A stretch of DNA of 64,000 bases from Pseudomonas sp. P5_109 (GCF_034009455.1 NZ_CP125380.1:3485501-3549500), one strand, 5' to 3'; positions 32,528 through 41,614 are shown, counted from the stretch's first letter. Numbers and translations: made by a program. The notes: generated by a model not told the origin, from the sequence alone.

Positions 32528-33481
32528 TCACAGGTCGAGCACCAGGCGTGATGATCTGGCGCGAGAGCAGCAGGGGGTAAAACGATCGTTTGCGGCTTGT
32601 TCGGCCACAGTCAGGAACTTGTCCCGGTGATCGGGCATGCCCTTCAATACGCGGGTTACGCAGGTGCCGCAGACGCCTTGCTCGCAAGATGACTCGATCG
32701 CGATACCGGCCTCGTCGAGCACTTCGAATACCGTACGGTCGGCAGGGATCCGGAAAACCTGGCCATTGCTTGCCAGTTCAACTTCGAAAGGTACATTGGC
32801 GCTTTGATCGACAGGGTCTGCGGCAAAGAACTCTTTATGGACCCGGTCCTGTGACCAGCCAGCGTTCTGCGCGACATCAAGGATGTGGTTCATGAACCCG
32901 GCCGGGCCGCACACATAAAGATGGGTGTCGGCGTTCGGCGCTGCCAGCAGGGCCGGCGCATCGAGCTTCTGTATCTGCAAGCTACTGTCGTCATGAAACC
33001 TTATGCGATCGGCGAAAGGGGCTTGAGCAAGCATCTCCACGAACGCCGCGCGCTGGCTTGATCGGAAGCAATAGTGCAACTCGAAGTCGGCCCCTTGATG
33101 CGATAGCTCCCAAGCCATGGCCAGCATGGGGGTGATACCGATGCCACCGCCAAACAACAGGTGTCGTTGTGCCGAGCGATCAAGCGGAAAAAGATTGCGC
33201 GGAGCGCTGATGGTGAGCGTTTGCCCTGACCGTACCTGCTCATGCATGGCTCTGGAGCCGCCCCGTGAGCTCGGGTCCTTGAGCACGCTGATCAGGTAGC
33301 GGTGGCGCTCCCTGGGATCGTTGCACAAGGAGTATTGGCGGGTGAGGCCATCGGCAATGTGAATGTCGATGTGGGCACCGGCCTTGAACGCCGGCAGCGT
33401 ACTGCCATCGACGGCACATAATTCGAAACTGCAGATGCCTTCGGCTTCGTCTGCTTTGCGGGTGACGTTGACTTGAAGCAT
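32528..33481 (-). CDS. PDR/VanB-type reductase with C-terminal ferredoxin
   Basis: A 317-residue flavin reductase. The FMN-binding RxYS motif is at 48-51, the NAD domain has GGGIGITPM (111-119) and CGPAGF (191-196), and the plant-type [2Fe-2S] domain has C266, C271, C274 and C304. The start at 33481 is set by GGAGGG seven bases upstream; a Met five codons earlier would place that site inside the gene. It passes electrons from NADH to the Rieske oxygenase encoded next. The operon is divergent from a MarR regulator, which probably controls it. Confidence 0.93.
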   Translation of the reverse strand: MLQVNVTRKADEAEGICSFELCAVDGSTLPAFKAGAHIDIHIADGLTRQYSLCNDPRERHRYLISVLKDPSSRGGSRAMHEQVRSGQTLTISAPRNLFPLDRSAQRHLLFGGGIGITPMLAMAWELSHQGADFELHYCFRSSQRAAFVEMLAQAPFADRIRFHDDSSLQIQKLDAPALLAAPNADTHLYVCGPAGFMNHILDVAQNAGWSQDRVHKEFFAADPVDQSANVPFEVELASNGQVFRIPADRTVFEVLDEAGIAIESSCEQGVCGTCVTRVLKGMPDHRDKFLTVAEQAANDRFTPCCSRARSSRLVLDL

Positions 33482-33752
33482 GACTTGTCCCTCCACACTG
33501 AAGTGGCTGCTGAAAAAAGCGTTGGGTAGAGCGCTGGCCGGGGACGGCTCAGCCGGGTGCTGGCACGAGGAAGGAGCAGACGATGAGATTGAAAGGGTTC
33601 ATGACCAAAACCTGATAATTATTTTTATGAGGCAGGGCGGCGGCATATCATGCAGCGAATCGCCCGTGACGTTCGGTTGAGAAATCCTCTGATTATTTAG
33701 TTGCGGTGTCAACCAATATTCAAAAGCTCAGCCTATTCCAGGTGTTCATTCA

Positions 33753-34223
33753 ATGTCTGCAGAATCCCAACTGAACCTGACGCGTTATGTCCCCGCGCTG
33801 TTGAATTTTTTGTCCAACAAACTCTCCGCAGGCGCATCGCAGTGCTATCGCAAACACTTCGGTATCGGTGTGGTCGAGTGGCGAATGCTCTCGATGCTTG
33901 CCGTTGAAAATGACATCACCGCCAACCGAATCTGCCAGACGATTGGTCTCGACAAGAGCGCGGTCAGTCGCTCACTCCAGTCCCTGGAAGCGGCAGGGCA
34001 CATTCGCAGCCAAGTGGATTCAACCGACGCGCGGCGCTACACCGTCAGCCTGACGGACAGCGGCATAGCCTTGCATGAGAGAGTATTGAAGGTTGCACTG
34101 GAACGAGAGCGGCGCCTGCTCAGCGGGCTCTCTGCCTCGGAAGTGGACACCCTCGTCGAGTTGTTGGGCCGGTTGCATTCCCAAGTAGCCAACGTGAACG
34201 AGTACGACCCGGTAGACGCTTGA
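33753..34223 (+). CDS. MarR-family regulator
   Basis: A 156-residue MarR protein. The winged HTH lies at about residues 50-110 (EWRMLSMLAVENDITANRICQTIGLDKSAVSRSLQSLEAAGHI, then the DARRY wing). It is divergent from the Rieske oxygenase/reductase operon across a 270-bp AT-rich gap with no other gene. MarR proteins of such operons usually repress until the aromatic acid substrate or its CoA ester binds. Confidence 0.9.
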   Translation: MSAESQLNLTRYVPALLNFLSNKLSAGASQCYRKHFGIGVVEWRMLSMLAVENDITANRICQTIGLDKSAVSRSLQSLEAAGHIRSQVDSTDARRYTVSLTDSGIALHERVLKVALERERRLLSGLSASEVDTLVELLGRLHSQVANVNEYDPVDA

Positions 34224-34249
34224 GTTCACACGCTCGCATACGTTCCAGG

Positions 34250-34292
34250 TATCGCGATTGACGATAGGTCGCATCCCTGAACGCGATTAGTC
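34250..34292 (+). promoter_or_regulatory. Shared regulatory element, copy A
   Basis: TATCGCGATTGACGATA (34250-34266) followed by GGTCGCATCCC and GCGATTAGTC. It is one of five copies in the window of TATCG-N7-CGATA with a downstream ATTAGTC box. It lies 66 bp upstream of the LysR gene at 34358, which suggests autoregulation. Confidence 0.7.
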
Positions 34293-34357
34293 AGCCTCGT
34301 TCTGTCACGTCAGTCTGTCGGTCATCAGAAACCTTCTGCGCGCAAGACAGGTAAAAC

Positions 34358-35293
34358 ATGCGTTATCGACGTCTTGACTTGAACCTGTTGGTCGCCCTGG
34401 ATGCGTTGTTGAGCGAATGCAGCGTCAGCCGGGCTGCCGAGCGATTGTGCCTGGGTCAGTCGGCAACCAGTTCGGCGCTCGGACGATTACGTGAACATTT
34501 CAATGATCCGTTGCTGGTCCAGCTCGGACGGCGTCTGGAGCCGACTGCACTCGGTCTGGAACTGCTTCCAAAAGTGCGTGAAGCGCTGGCACTGACCCGT
34601 GAGATTGTCGATGCACCGGTCAATTTTGAACCGGCCAGTTGCAAGCGACATTTCACATTGGTGGCTTCCGACTACGTGGCTGGCGTCCTGCTGCCAGCCG
34701 TCAGTCTTCAATTGGCCCGAGTCGCGCCTGGCGTGCGCTTGAGCCTGCGGGATATGCCTGTACCGCGTGACGGTGACGTGGTCAGCGAAGCACTCGATTA
34801 TCGCCGCAGTGATTGTGTGATTGTGCCTCAGCGGCGATTGAACCCGGCTTACCCCCATATACCACTGATGACCGACCAACTCTGTTGCATCGTCTGTGCT
34901 GGGCAACCCCGGTTTGCCGAAGGCTTGAGCCTGGCCGACTATTGCGGTGCGCAGCACGTGGTTCGCGAGTTTGCCGATGGCCGAAACCTGGCGATGGATG
35001 CTGCGCACCTGCAAGAATTGGGTATTGAGCGTCGAGTGGCGGTGGCCCTTGAAAGCTTCGTGTTGATGCCCGAATTCATCGTCGGTACTGCGCGGATCGC
35101 CACCGTATTTCGTCGCCAGGCGCAGCGCTTCGCTCAACATTATCCATTGCGTATTCACCCGGCACCGCTGGCATTTCCCGACGCTGTCCAGGTACTGCAA
35201 TGGCATCCCTATCAGGACCATGATCCGGCAATGCTGTGGTTTCGCGGCCTGTTATCGGAGCAGGCCGCGTTGCTTGATCAGCGCGCCACCTGA
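34358..35293 (+). CDS. LysR-family regulator (NodD/NahR-like), paralogue 1
   Basis: A 311-residue LysR protein with the typical MRYRRLDLNLLVALDALL start and HTH at about residues 20-65 (SVSRAAERLCLGQSATSSALGRLR). It closely resembles the LysR at 39436-40398 in the N-terminal domain. Copy A of the TATCG-N7-CGATA element is directly upstream. The 3' end overlaps the convergent GlcG-like gene by 16 bp. It and its paralogue are the leading candidates to bind the five elements, since LysR proteins favour T-N11-A palindromes. Confidence 0.9.
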   Translation: MRYRRLDLNLLVALDALLSECSVSRAAERLCLGQSATSSALGRLREHFNDPLLVQLGRRLEPTALGLELLPKVREALALTREIVDAPVNFEPASCKRHFTLVASDYVAGVLLPAVSLQLARVAPGVRLSLRDMPVPRDGDVVSEALDYRRSDCVIVPQRRLNPAYPHIPLMTDQLCCIVCAGQPRFAEGLSLADYCGAQHVVREFADGRNLAMDAAHLQELGIERRVAVALESFVLMPEFIVGTARIATVFRRQAQRFAQHYPLRIHPAPLAFPDAVQVLQWHPYQDHDPAMLWFRGLLSEQAALLDQRAT

Positions 35294-35724
35294 TCGCCGT
35301 TGTCCGCCACCAGCGCAGCCTGGGCAATCGCCTGCAAAGCGCATCGTTCGTCATTGTCTGAAGTGTCGCCGCTGATGCCAATGGCGCCCAGAATCAGTCC
35401 TTCGGCGTTGCGAATCAGCACGCCGCCGGCGACGGGTATCACTTCGCCGCCAGTCAGGCTGTTGATGGCGTCGAAGAATGCCGGCATTGCTTGCGCGCGC
35501 CGTGCAAGTTCTCGTCCGCCAAAACCCATTCCCAGGCAACCCCGTGCCTTGCCGGTGGCGATTTGTGGTCGAAGGAAACTCGCACCTTCATCACGCAGGA
35601 CTGCGAGCGGATGACCCGCGGCATCCAGCACGGCGACCGCCAGGGGGTTGAAGCCCTTTTCCCGGGCGATGCTGATGGCGGTACTGGCAATGTTGGTGGC
35701 GGTCATCAAGTCGAGTGGCTGCAT
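35278..35724 (-). CDS. GlcG/HbpS-like heme-binding-family protein
   Basis: A 148-residue protein of the GlcG/HbpS (DUF336) family, with AVAVLDAAGHPLAVLRDEGAS near the start and the C-terminal GGVLIRNAEGLILGAIGISGDTSDNDE block. Family members occur in many glycolate and aromatic catabolic operons; the role is ill-defined (heme or small-ligand binding, or an accessory activity). The ATG at 35724 has GAGG nine bases before it; an ATG at 35739 would overlap the amidohydrolase stop as ATGA. It is the second gene of the amidohydrolase operon. Confidence 0.82.
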   Translation of the reverse strand: MQPLDLMTATNIASTAISIAREKGFNPLAVAVLDAAGHPLAVLRDEGASFLRPQIATGKARGCLGMGFGGRELARRAQAMPAFFDAINSLTGGEVIPVAGGVLIRNAEGLILGAIGISGDTSDNDERCALQAIAQAALVADNGDQVAR

Positions 35725-35735
35725 GGTGTTGGTCC

Positions 35736-37085
35736 TCATTGTGCCCACTTGCCCAATTGGGCTACGCGGTCTCGCGTGTAAAGGTCAGTCCACTTCAACG
35801 AGTTGAAATCGGATACCTGTTTGGGGTTGTAGGGGCTGCGCTCCATGCGCACGGATTGGCCAGCCTTGTACACGGCCTTAAGGCGAGAGCGGTCTTGCAG
35901 GATGCGGATGTCGTGCAACGGCGAACCGTCGAGCAACAGGAAGTCGGCTTGCTTGCCCACTTCGAGGGTGCCGATGGTTTCACTGCGTGGCATGCAGCGT
36001 GCACCCACATTGGTGGCGGCATACAGCGCTTCTGCGGGTGTGAAGCCCAATCGGGTGACGAGCAGTTCCAGCTCACGAGCGTGCCACTCGCCATAGGGCG
36101 TTACCGCGAAACCGCTGTCACTGCCACACGCGAAAGGCACGCCAGCAGCCTTGGCCCGCTTGAGCACTGCCGAACCGATTTCCAGGGTACGGGCACAGTA
36201 GCCGGCGTAACCGGTGGTGATGGCCGGATCGTGGGGTTGGCAAAAGTCCACGGTGTTTTGCGGGAAGGTCATGGTCGGCGCAAGGATGCTGCCGGCGTCG
36301 AGCAAGGCCTCGATGCACGCGTCGTCCATGTAGAAGGCATGGAACACCAGGTCCACCCCTGCGCGTGCGGCGTACATCACAGCCTCACGGCCGTAGGCAT
36401 GGGTCGCCACTTTGCAGCCCAGGCGATGGGCTTCTTCGACCATCTCGCAGGTTTCTTCGGCGGTGAACGCGGCGATGATTTCGCCATTCGGGCGGCGGTG
36501 AGTGCCGTCCATGGCGATTTTGATCAGGTCGACGCCATCCTTGGCCTGTTTGCGGATTTCAGCCAGCGCTTCGCTGCGGCTGGTAACCAGGCGCGCAGTA
36601 AAAAATTCCGGAGCGCCTACGCGGCTTGGGAACCAGTCGTTGAGGCTCTGCCGATTGGTGATGACCCGGCTGCTGGCCGCAATACGCGGGCCTTCAAACA
36701 AACCGGCAGCGATTGCGTTGCGCACCGCGATGCTGAGTTGGCCGCTATCACCAGGGCAGACCATGCTGGTGACCCCGGCAGCCAGCACATGTTGGGCGAA
36801 AAACATGCCCCGCAGTGCGCGGAATTCGTCGCTGGTCCAGATATCAATGTCTTCTTCGCTCTGCGCGTTGCCGAAGGCCAAGTGGGTGTGCACATCCACC
36901 AGGCCCGGCATGACAAAGTTATCGCCGGCGTCCAGCAGGGTGTCTCCTGGTTTCGGCTGTGGCGCCAGGGCCGTTGGACCGACATAGGACAGCAGTCCGT
37001 TTTTCACGATCAGGGTTTGCTGTTGACGGGTTTGCAGGCCAGTACCGTCGAACAAGGTCTGGCATTTCAGGTGCAGGACATTCAT
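35736..37085 (-). CDS. Amidohydrolase family protein
   Basis: A 449-residue metallo-hydrolase of the amidohydrolase superfamily (imidazolonepropionase/prolidase-like). Seen are the HTH metal motif in VDVHTHLAFG (near 64-73), the Lys in DLIKIAMDG (near 176-184), a His in VATHAYG (near 218-224), a His in LVFHAF (near 240) and the Asp in CGSDSGFAV (near 315-325). Such enzymes hydrolyse cyclic or peptide-like C-N bonds. ATG 37085 is preferred over a TTG at 37115. It is translationally close to the GlcG-like gene. Substrate unknown; a lactam, lactone or amide intermediate of the neighbouring pathway is inference. Confidence 0.85.
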   Translation of the reverse strand: MNVLHLKCQTLFDGTGLQTRQQQTLIVKNGLLSYVGPTALAPQPKPGDTLLDAGDNFVMPGLVDVHTHLAFGNAQSEEDIDIWTSDEFRALRGMFFAQHVLAAGVTSMVCPGDSGQLSIAVRNAIAAGLFEGPRIAASSRVITNRQSLNDWFPSRVGAPEFFTARLVTSRSEALAEIRKQAKDGVDLIKIAMDGTHRRPNGEIIAAFTAEETCEMVEEAHRLGCKVATHAYGREAVMYAARAGVDLVFHAFYMDDACIEALLDAGSILAPTMTFPQNTVDFCQPHDPAITTGYAGYCARTLEIGSAVLKRAKAAGVPFACGSDSGFAVTPYGEWHARELELLVTRLGFTPAEALYAATNVGARCMPRSETIGTLEVGKQADFLLLDGSPLHDIRILQDRSRLKAVYKAGQSVRMERSPYNPKQVSDFNSLKWTDLYTRDRVAQLGKWAQ

Positions 37086-37245
37086 GGCAGTTTCACTTTG
37101 CTGTTTGTTATGCAAAGCGAAGCTAGGGTAGGGCCATGGCAGCCACCAGCAACTTGTATCAATGCTCGCGTATTGATGGCGTCGATAGCTGCTGCACGCC
37201 TGGAGGTGCGGGGCTTTGCGACGCTAGCCAGGATCACTGGGCGGG

Positions 37246-37280
37246 TATCGCGAGTGACGATGACAGGCATCGTGATTGGC
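37246..37280 (+). promoter_or_regulatory. Shared regulatory element, copy E (imperfect)
   Basis: TATCGCGAGTGACGATG (37246-37262), one base short of the TATCG-N7-CGATA palindrome, then GGCATCG and GGCGATTT aligned to the second half of the other copies with a 2-bp insertion. It lies between the divergent amidohydrolase and NTF2-like genes. Confidence 0.5.
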
Positions 37281-37344
37281 GATTTTTTATGAGCCTGATC
37301 GGGCGTCTATGGTGCGCGCTCATCATCCATTGAGAGCAGTCCCC

Positions 37345-37731
37345 ATGACCACCGCATCCGTAACAGCTGAACTCCTGGCACTTGAGCAAGAGCGCCGCCG
37401 GGCATTGGTAGAGGAAGACTATTCGCGTGTCGCAGACCTGTTCGCCGATGATCTGGTGTATGTGCATACCACGGGATTGGTGCAAGACAAGGCGCAATAT
37501 CTGGAGTACGCGAAAAGCGCCGTCCAGTATCTGGACATCGAGCGGGGTGAATTGCTGATCCGCTTTTACGGCGAAGGCTTGGCGGTCATGACCGGTACGC
37601 AGTGCAACACATTGCGTAAGCGGGGCGGTGACCAGTCGATTCGCGGGGAGGGCTTTGCCACGCAGGTCTGGGCGTTTGCCGAGCAAGGGTGGCAGATCAC
37701 CTCCTTCCAGGGTACCCGAGGACCCAACTGA
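37345..37731 (+). CDS. Nuclear transport factor 2-like (SnoaL/DUF4440-type) protein
   Basis: A 128-residue single-domain alpha+beta-barrel protein. It starts with TAELLALEQERRRALVEEDYSRVADLFADDLVYVHTTG, which is the usual NTF2-like N terminus, and ends with the VWAFAEQGWQITSFQGTR strand pair. Members serve as isomerases, dehydratases or unknown accessory enzymes in aromatic and polyketide pathways. ATG 37345 is chosen because longer frames only add a TTG start and non-family sequence. It is divergent from the amidohydrolase operon and shares the regulatory gap with element copy E. Confidence 0.8.
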   Translation: MTTASVTAELLALEQERRRALVEEDYSRVADLFADDLVYVHTTGLVQDKAQYLEYAKSAVQYLDIERGELLIRFYGEGLAVMTGTQCNTLRKRGGDQSIRGEGFATQVWAFAEQGWQITSFQGTRGPN

Positions 37732-37754
37732 GCTCGTTCGGCGCTCGACAAAAC

Positions 37755-38212
37755 GCCATCGCCGGCAAGCCAGCGCCTACAGGATCGTGGGTGAGCTTGG
37801 ATTGTTTGGCACCACACAAATCCGTAGGAGCCGGCTTGCTGGCGATGGCGAATGTGACATCGCCATCGCTGGCAAGCCAGCTCCTACAGGATCGTGGGTG
37901 CGCTTGGATTGTTTGGCACCACACAAATCCGTAGGAGCCGGCTTGCTGGCGATGGCGAATGTGATGCCGCCATCGCTGGCAAGCCAGCGCCTACAGGGTC
38001 GTGGGTGAGTTCGGATTGGTTGGCATCACACAAGTCTGTAGGAGCCGGCTTGCTGGCGATGGCGAATGTGATGCCGCCATCGCCGGCAAGCCAGCGCCTA
38101 CAGGGTCGTGGGTGAGTTCGGATTGGTTGGCATCACACAAGTCTGTAGGAGCCGGCTTGCTGGCGATGGCGAATGTGATGCCGCCATCGCTGGCAAGCGA
38201 GTTTGTAGAGGG
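37755..38212. repeat. REP array 4, 107-bp period
   Basis: Forward REPs CATCGC(C/T)GGCAAGCCAGC start at 37757, 37864, 37971, 38078 and 38185 (the last ends early), with inverted GTAGGAGCCGGCTTGCTGGC partners between them. The spacer differs from arrays 1-3 (TCGTGGGTGAGTT..GGCA(C/T)CACACAA), so this array was amplified independently. It fills the gap between the NTF2-like gene and the convergent hydrolase gene. Confidence 0.92.
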
Positions 38213-38218
38213 AGCAGG

Positions 38219-39376
38219 TTACGCGGTGTGGCCGCCCAATGTTTCGGCAATCCAGTCGGCGATGTAATGACCCGCATTGATGCTGTTGTCGAAGCTGGAA
38301 TGTTGCACGCCGCCTTCGCGTTCGGTGAAGATTTTAAGCTCTCGTTTTGGGCTGTTGACCAGTTGCTCGTAAGTGCGATGCGCCCACTTCAGTGGAATCT
38401 GTGAGTCCTTTTCACCGTGGGTCACCAGGAACGGAACCTTGATGCGATCCAATACGCCATCCAGGTGCACGTTTTCGGAGATGGCCATGAACTCATCCAT
38501 ATCTTTCGCCCCCCACACCCAGCACACGTGCGCCCAATAGTGCGGAACCGGGAAGCTGCCTTCTTTTTCAAGACGACGCTTTTGCACATCGCGCCAGTCA
38601 TGGTTGGCGCCCCACACCACACCGCAGGCAAACCGTGGCTCGAACGCAACCGCACGTGGGCAGTAATAGCCGCCGAGCGAGACACCCTCCAGGCCAATAC
38701 GTTTGGCATCCACATCGCTACGGGTTTCCAGCCAGTCGACCACCCGGCTGGCCCAATGTTCACTGTCGAAACGTGCGACCAGGTTATGCAGACGCAGTGC
38801 TTCTCCCGTGCCGGGTTGGTCGATGATCAACGATGAAATACCGCGCTTGGCCAACCACGCCGGCAGTCCGACGCGATATTTCATTTCTTTGGTCGAATCC
38901 AGTCCGTTGACCTGCACCAGGATCGGGGCCGGGCCGCTCACGCCTTCAGCACGCACCAGCAAGCCGGAAATGTGTTTGCCCTCGTAGGGGATTTCTACGC
39001 GTTCACAATTCTCGCGAGACAGTTCGATACCGCGTTTGAAGGTCTGCAAAAAACGCTGGTACAGCTCTGTCCGGCCCGGCGCGCCATGCGCCTGCAACCG
39101 TTCACAGGTGAGGTAGTAGGTGGCCGCGCGGTTGTATTTTTCGCCGGCGGACAGCAGGCGTCCATGGCCTTCATCTTCTTCGGCCAGGCCGCAGAGCTTG
39201 TCGGCCATCTTCGCCCAGGTTTGGCGAAACGCCTTGGTTCCAGCAGCGTCTGGCTGCTGGGCGGCTTCCTGCAGCGGCGCGCACATCTCTTCGATTTCGC
39301 CCATGCGGGCACCCATCTCGATGGCCAGGTCGACGGAGAGATTCCACACGTAATTGGTCGGGAAATAACGGAACAT
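38219..39376 (-). CDS. Alpha/beta hydrolase (dipeptidyl-peptidase/FrsA-like, C-C hydrolase candidate)
   Basis: A 385-residue alpha/beta hydrolase with a long helical N-terminal cap (about 1-130), the nucleophile elbow GVSLGGYY (Ser near 230), a GEKDSQIP segment supplying the Asp (near 325) and a late His in GVQHSSFDN (near 361). This layout is that of 2,6-dihydroxypseudooxynicotine hydrolase and related carbon-carbon bond hydrolases. The ATG at 39376 is chosen over a GTG at 39412. It sits behind element copy D in an aromatic-type cluster with an extradiol-type dioxygenase, so cleavage of a ring-fission or side-chain diketone is a reasonable guess (inference). Confidence 0.85.
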   Translation of the reverse strand: MFRYFPTNYVWNLSVDLAIEMGARMGEIEEMCAPLQEAAQQPDAAGTKAFRQTWAKMADKLCGLAEEDEGHGRLLSAGEKYNRAATYYLTCERLQAHGAPGRTELYQRFLQTFKRGIELSRENCERVEIPYEGKHISGLLVRAEGVSGPAPILVQVNGLDSTKEMKYRVGLPAWLAKRGISSLIIDQPGTGEALRLHNLVARFDSEHWASRVVDWLETRSDVDAKRIGLEGVSLGGYYCPRAVAFEPRFACGVVWGANHDWRDVQKRRLEKEGSFPVPHYWAHVCWVWGAKDMDEFMAISENVHLDGVLDRIKVPFLVTHGEKDSQIPLKWAHRTYEQLVNSPKRELKIFTEREGGVQHSSFDNSINAGHYIADWIAETLGGHTA

Positions 39377-39433
39377 GATTGTTGTTGTCCTTGTGGTTGC
39401 CTTGACGTTCACAAGGCACGTTAAGGACGCGCC

Positions 39434-39484
39434 GACTAATGCGCCAATCGTGACTCGGGATGGGAGGTATCGCGAGCGGCGATA
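39434..39484 (-). promoter_or_regulatory. Shared regulatory element, copy D (inside the LysR 3' end)
   Basis: On the minus strand TATCGCCGCTCGCGATA (39484-39468), then CCCATCCCGAG and GCATTAGTC (ending 39434). It lies over the last codons and stop of the LysR gene at 39436-40398 and points to the hydrolase gene starting at 39376. Confidence 0.7.
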
Positions 39485-40398
39485 TGATCATGCTCAAGAT
39501 GCTGGATGAATTCGCTGATGCGTTCACGCAGCCAACGATGCATGGGGTCACCGTCGACGCTGCGGTGCCAGAGCATGACCTCGCGCATGACCGGAATCTT
39601 TACCGGAGGATTGAGGATGCGCAGCGGCAGGTGCTCGGCGTACAACCGCGCCAGACGCTGGTGCATGGTCGCGATGCGCTGGGTGCCGACGACCAGTTGC
39701 GGCAGGGTGTTGAAGTCGTTGGTGATGACTTCGATACGGCGATTGAATCCGTACTGGTTCATGAACCATTCTTCGATGCTCAAGTGCCGGCTGCGACCAA
39801 AGCCGACAGACACATGGCCCATGTCCATGTACTGCTCAAGGGTCAGGCTGTCGCCGACCTGGGTATTGCCTTGCCAGATCACGCAGACGTGTTCCTCTTC
39901 GAACAGCAGCTTGTGGGGGTGGCCGTCAATGATGTAGCGCTCAGGCACGATCATCAGGTCGACCTCGCCGCGAATCAGCAATTCACCGGAATTGTCGCCA
40001 GGGCCGAGCATCTCGAAGGTGATGTGGGGCGCTTCCTGATGGATCTTCTGAATCACCTGGGCAAACAGCACACTGATCAGATAATCCGAGGTCACAAGGC
40101 GGAAGTGTCGTTTGCTGGTCGTTGGGTCGAACACTGGCTTGGCGGTGATCGACGACTGGATCGTCAGCAGCACTTCGCGGATGGGCTTGGCAAGCTCCTG
40201 CGCGTAAGGCGTGGGCTGCATTTTACGCCCCACCTGCACCAGCAGTTCGTCCTCGAAATAGGTACGCAGGCGTCCCAATACGCCGCTGGTGGCGGACTGC
40301 GTCATGTGCAGGCGTTCGGCGGCGCGGGTGATGTTCTGCTCTTCGAGCAGTACATCGAGTGCGACCAAGAGATTCAGGTCCAGGTGGTTGAAACGCAT
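39436..40398 (-). CDS. LysR-family regulator (NodD/NahR-like), paralogue 2
   Basis: A 320-residue LysR protein. It begins MRFNHLDLNLLVALDVLL, with the HTH near residues 20-65 (NITRAAERLHMTQSATSGVLGRLR), and resembles the LysR at 34358-35293. It is divergent from the dioxygenase operon with element copy B in the gap, and its 3' end encodes element copy D for the next gene downstream. It most likely activates the aromatic-type operon in response to an aromatic acid. Which paralogue controls which unit cannot be told from sequence. Confidence 0.9.
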   Translation of the reverse strand: MRFNHLDLNLLVALDVLLEEQNITRAAERLHMTQSATSGVLGRLRTYFEDELLVQVGRKMQPTPYAQELAKPIREVLLTIQSSITAKPVFDPTTSKRHFRLVTSDYLISVLFAQVIQKIHQEAPHITFEMLGPGDNSGELLIRGEVDLMIVPERYIIDGHPHKLLFEEEHVCVIWQGNTQVGDSLTLEQYMDMGHVSVGFGRSRHLSIEEWFMNQYGFNRRIEVITNDFNTLPQLVVGTQRIATMHQRLARLYAEHLPLRILNPPVKIPVMREVMLWHRSVDGDPMHRWLRERISEFIQHLEHDHIAARDTSHPESRLAH

Positions 40399-40495
40399 CA
40401 GGCATGTCCGGTCTTGTATTTATTTTCACGATACATTCCGGTTAATTCATCGTCACGTCAACCCCGCCCGTGAGCCGTTACCCAGCGCACTCAGG

Positions 40496-40538
40496 TATCG
40501 CGTTTTCCGATAGGTCGCATCCCCACTTGCGATTAGTC
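40496..40538 (+). promoter_or_regulatory. Shared regulatory element, copy B
   Basis: TATCGCGTTTTCCGATA (40496-40512), GGTCGCATCCC, then GCGATTAGTC. It lies in the divergent gap between LysR paralogue 2 and the dioxygenase gene, the classic position of a LysR binding site. No other gene is seen in the 278-bp gap. Confidence 0.75.
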
Positions 40539-40675
40539 AGCTGCCAAACCGCACGGCAATCTTCGCCGCAGTCGGACTTGTTGCCGACACCACCACCGGA
40601 TTCCATGCATCGCTGACGGGCCTGTCGAGCCCTCGGTGCCTGCTTCCGGATACTAATTTCAATGGAGTGGTAGCG

Positions 40676-41605
40676 ATGAACATCATTGGCCTTGATGCCC
40701 TGATCTTTGGCGTCGATGATATCCAAGCCTGTACCGATTGCCTGCGTGACTACGGCCTGGCGCCGGTTGACGTCGACAGCAATGGCGGGCGTTTTGAAGC
40801 ACTGGACGGCACGGCCGTGATCATTCGCCGTGCGGACGATCCGACGCTGCCGGTGGCCATCGGTCCGGCACCGTCGATTCGCGAAACCATCTACGGCGTC
40901 GCCAGCGCGGCTGACCTTGACGCCATCGAAGACGAGTTGGCACGAGACCGTCAGGTCACCCGTGAAAACGGCGTGCTGCACAGCGTCGACGACATGGGTT
41001 TTGCAATTGCTTTCCAGGTCAGCGTTCGCAAGTCCTTCAACGCTCCGGATGACCTGACCAATGCTGCCGGCCACGCACCACAGCGTCCGCTTAACCAGCC
41101 AGGCATCACCCTCGAAATGGCTGCGGTGCCACGCACGCTGTCGCACGTCGTGTATTTCGTCCCTGATGCCGCCAAGGCCGAAGCCTTCTACGCCGAACGC
41201 CTGGGCTTCAGGACCACCGACACCTTCATCGGCGCGGGGCCATTCATGCGCCCTGCGGGTTCCGATGATCACCATTGCCTGTTCATGATCCAGACCCCGC
41301 CGCACATGAAGGGTTGCGAACACTTCACCTTCCACATGGGCAGCGGCACTGAAGTGTTGCTGGCCGGTACGCGCTTCGAGCAAAAAGGCTGGACCAGTTT
41401 CTGGGGCCCTGGCCGTCACCTCTTTGGCTCCAACTGGTTCTGGTACTTCAACAGTCCGCTGGGCTGCCACATCGAATACGACGCCGACATGGACAAACAC
41501 GATGACGCCTGGGAGGCGCGCCGCGCACCGCTGTCGGCGGACAACTCGCAGTTGTTCCTGTTTACCTCGAAGGAAAAATGGGCGCCGGGCGGCCCGCCCC
41601 GGTAG
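40676..41605 (+). CDS. Two-domain VOC protein, extradiol (catechol 2,3-dioxygenase-type) candidate
   Basis: A 309-residue protein with two VOC modules (about 1-140 and 150-295), the size and layout of type I extradiol dioxygenases. Metal ligands fit H157 (LSHVVYF), H216 (EHFTF) and E267 (HIEYDAD), and H199/H200 could be the catalytic His. GGAG sits eight bases before the ATG; the GTG at 40667 is not needed. It is first in a plus-strand operon with a small Rieske ferredoxin, behind element copy B. A ring-cleaving role is likely from motifs and context, but some VOC proteins of this kind have other activities. Substrate unknown. Confidence 0.82.
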   Translation: MNIIGLDALIFGVDDIQACTDCLRDYGLAPVDVDSNGGRFEALDGTAVIIRRADDPTLPVAIGPAPSIRETIYGVASAADLDAIEDELARDRQVTRENGVLHSVDDMGFAIAFQVSVRKSFNAPDDLTNAAGHAPQRPLNQPGITLEMAAVPRTLSHVVYFVPDAAKAEAFYAERLGFRTTDTFIGAGPFMRPAGSDDHHCLFMIQTPPHMKGCEHFTFHMGSGTEVLLAGTRFEQKGWTSFWGPGRHLFGSNWFWYFNSPLGCHIEYDADMDKHDDAWEARRAPLSADNSQLFLFTSKEKWAPGGPPR

Positions 41606-41614
41606 GTATCTGTC

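Noticed and set aside
35715..37292. 525-residue frame on the plus strand
   Set aside because: It is the reverse-strand shadow of the amidohydrolase gene, which has its metal motifs on the minus strand.
11988..38212. CRISPR arrays
   Set aside because: The repeats are paired palindromes and the intervening sequences are the same in each unit, whereas CRISPR spacers differ. No cas genes are present.
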